Source: JBNRMR01 sp050309705
GTDB taxonomy: Bacteria; Bacillota; Clostridia; Christensenellales; UBA1750
Direction: 5' to 3'
Length of the DNA: 6,883 nucleotides
NCBI GenBank assembly: GCA_050309705.1
Contig: JBNRMR010000002.1
Span: forward strand, 1-6,883
Positions 5,797-6,883 of this stretch are shown piece by piece; the first letter of the stretch is position 1; each line of letters opens with the position of its first letter. The position numbers and the translations under genes are program-made. The notes below the pieces were generated by a model. It saw nothing but the letters and a program-made list of their open reading frames with translations. It was not told the origin of the DNA and did not search any database.

Positions 5797-6849
5797 ATGA
5801 ATAGATGGAATAGTGATAAGAAAATATTTACTAAATGCATATTGGCGGCCGCTTTGGCGCTAATTATGATTCTTTCGGTCGCTTGCATGGCCGGTGAAAC
5901 GGGGGTTACGCCCACAGACCCTGTTGTTACGGGTGCGTCGCCACAGACCACAACGCCAGGAACGAGCGCGAGCGCATCGCCCACAACACCAACGGTGTCC
6001 CCAACGCCCACGCCGGAGCCCCAGCCCTTGCCTGCGGCTACTTTGAGCATAGATAAGCTGGAGGAATACAAGGAATATCTGGACGAGAACAACGACTTCA
6101 TCGGCAAGGTTTCCATTCCCGGCACCAAGCTGGACTACCCCGTGGTGCATTATACCGATGACGTTTACTATGTCTACCATAACTTCGCGAAGAAGAAATC
6201 CGCCGAAGGTGCGATTTTTCTGGGTATAGACGCATCGCTGCCTGAAGACGCGAAGAACATGGTGCTCCACGGCCATAACATGAAGGATAATTCCAGCTAT
6301 GGGAGGATGTTCGGCTATCTGCACGAATATTCCACCAACAAGAACCGTGCCGGCGAAAAGGGGCTTGATTTTTACAAGCAGCATCCCACGGTGGACTTCA
6401 ACACCATCTATGGCGACGCTGAGTACAAGATATTCGCCTTCATGTACATCGACGTGACCGAGCCCGAAGACAGGAAGGATGCGCTGTTCTTCTACCTGTA
6501 CAATGACTTTGAATCAAACGAGCAGTTTATGCAGTTTGTAACCGAGGTGCAGCGCCGCTCCCTCATAGAGACCACGGTGGATGTGACGGAGGAAGATGAG
6601 CTGCTGCTGCTTTCCACCTGCGACACCAACGGCCTGTACAGAGGGCCAAACGGCGAGACATTGGGCCATTTCGTGGTTGCGGCCCGCAAGGTTCGTGACG
6701 GTGAAAGCTCTGATGTGAACGTTGATGGTGCGAAGATAGTCGACAACCCGCTGATGGACGCCCTGTGGTACTCCAAAGGCTATGGCGACAAGGCGCCCGA
6801 GTTTGCAGACCGGGACGATAAGGCCCCCTGGCTCTATTACGCGGACTAA
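5797..6849 (+). CDS. srtB: class B sortase with candidate lipobox (second of a tandem pair)
   Basis: This is a second cell-surface cysteine transpeptidase, paralogous to the gene just upstream. The 350 residues begin with a basic segment (Arg3, Lys8, Lys9, Lys13) and a hydrophobic stretch at 15-29 that ends in LSVAC with Cys30. That fits the relaxed lipoprotein signal pattern, though Ser rather than Leu occupies position -3, so either lipidation at Cys30 or a plain signal anchor is possible. A Ser/Thr/Pro-rich stalk follows (about 37-77, with SPTPTPEPQP). The catalytic domain starts near 86, with YYVYHNFAKKKSAEGAIFL at 124-142, catalytic His160 in LHGHNM, Cys275 in LLSTCDT and Arg297 in VVAARKVR, so the triad is complete. 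Compared with its neighbour it has a short insertion after the His (KDNSSYGRMFG), another before the Arg, and a longer acidic C-terminal tail ending WLYYAD. A perfect AGGAGG lies 5 bases before the ATG. The substrate is unknown. Confidence 0.92.
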   Translation: MNRWNSDKKIFTKCILAAALALIMILSVACMAGETGVTPTDPVVTGASPQTTTPGTSASASPTTPTVSPTPTPEPQPLPAATLSIDKLEEYKEYLDENNDFIGKVSIPGTKLDYPVVHYTDDVYYVYHNFAKKKSAEGAIFLGIDASLPEDAKNMVLHGHNMKDNSSYGRMFGYLHEYSTNKNRAGEKGLDFYKQHPTVDFNTIYGDAEYKIFAFMYIDVTEPEDRKDALFFYLYNDFESNEQFMQFVTEVQRRSLIETTVDVTEEDELLLLSTCDTNGLYRGPNGETLGHFVVAARKVRDGESSDVNVDGAKIVDNPLMDALWYSKGYGDKAPEFADRDDKAPWLYYAD

Positions 6850-6853
6850 TCCC

Positions 6854-6883
6854 CTGAATTTTCAAGCGGTAGTGATATATAAT
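6854..6883 (+). promoter_or_regulatory. possible promoter at the window end
   Basis: A perfect TATAAT lies at 6878-6883, the last bases of the window. A weak -35-like CTGAAT at 6854-6859 (3 of 6) sits 18 bases upstream. There is no terminator hairpin between the sortase stop and this site. It could start a new transcription unit just outside the window. Confidence 0.3.

Noticed and set aside
5860..6384. 174-codon open frame on the minus strand opposite the second sortase
   Set aside because: Its C-terminal RRGRWGHRWCCGR-like stretch is again an antisense artefact of the stalk, and it has no domain or ribosome binding site support.
6850..6883. Terminator after the second sortase
   Set aside because: TGAA...TTCA at 6855-6864 gives only a 4-base stem with a 2-base loop and no T-run, which is not a credible terminator.

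Overview
The window is one continuous block of seven complete genes, all on the + strand, with short gaps (from 12 to about 60 bases). It looks chromosomal and comes from a low-to-mid GC Gram-positive anaerobe, most likely an uncultured member of Clostridia (Bacillota). The reasons are AGGAGG-type ribosome binding sites, the hisS-aspS-tcdA order also known from Bacillus subtilis (hisS-aspS-yrvM), a cysteine-rich clostridial-type HisRS insertion, an RseC-family protein of the kind found in Clostridia, and two class B sortases of clostridial type. No mobile element, CRISPR array, tRNA or rRNA is visible.

Layout: bases 1-67 are probably the tail of an upstream gene running into hisS. hisS (68-1336) and aspS (1384-3165) encode two class II aminoacyl-tRNA synthetases. 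tcdA (3178-3852) encodes an E1-like enzyme that cyclises the t6A modification next to the anticodon of ANN-decoding tRNAs. This first half is therefore a tRNA charging and maturation module. rseC (3867-4343) encodes a small two-helix membrane protein with a CxxCxxC cluster, and trxA (4383-4709) a classical WCGPC thioredoxin. The last third holds two tandem paralogous class B sortases (4753-5736 and 5797-6849), each with an N-terminal membrane anchor or signal, a Pro/Thr-rich stalk and a complete His-Cys-Arg catalytic triad.

How they work together: the first three genes share the theme of tRNA function. RseC and thioredoxin share a thiol/redox theme. The sortases are cell-surface transpeptidases and look like a separate functional unit on the same transcript or behind internal promoters; a plausible promoter precedes trxA. 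No sortase substrate (protein with a C-terminal sorting signal) is in the window, so the targets must lie elsewhere.

Most of the window is ordinary housekeeping sequence. The part most worth a second look is the sortase pair: a duplication with diverged N-termini, one a plain signal anchor and the other with a candidate lipobox cysteine. No clear sign of an entirely new biological system was found.
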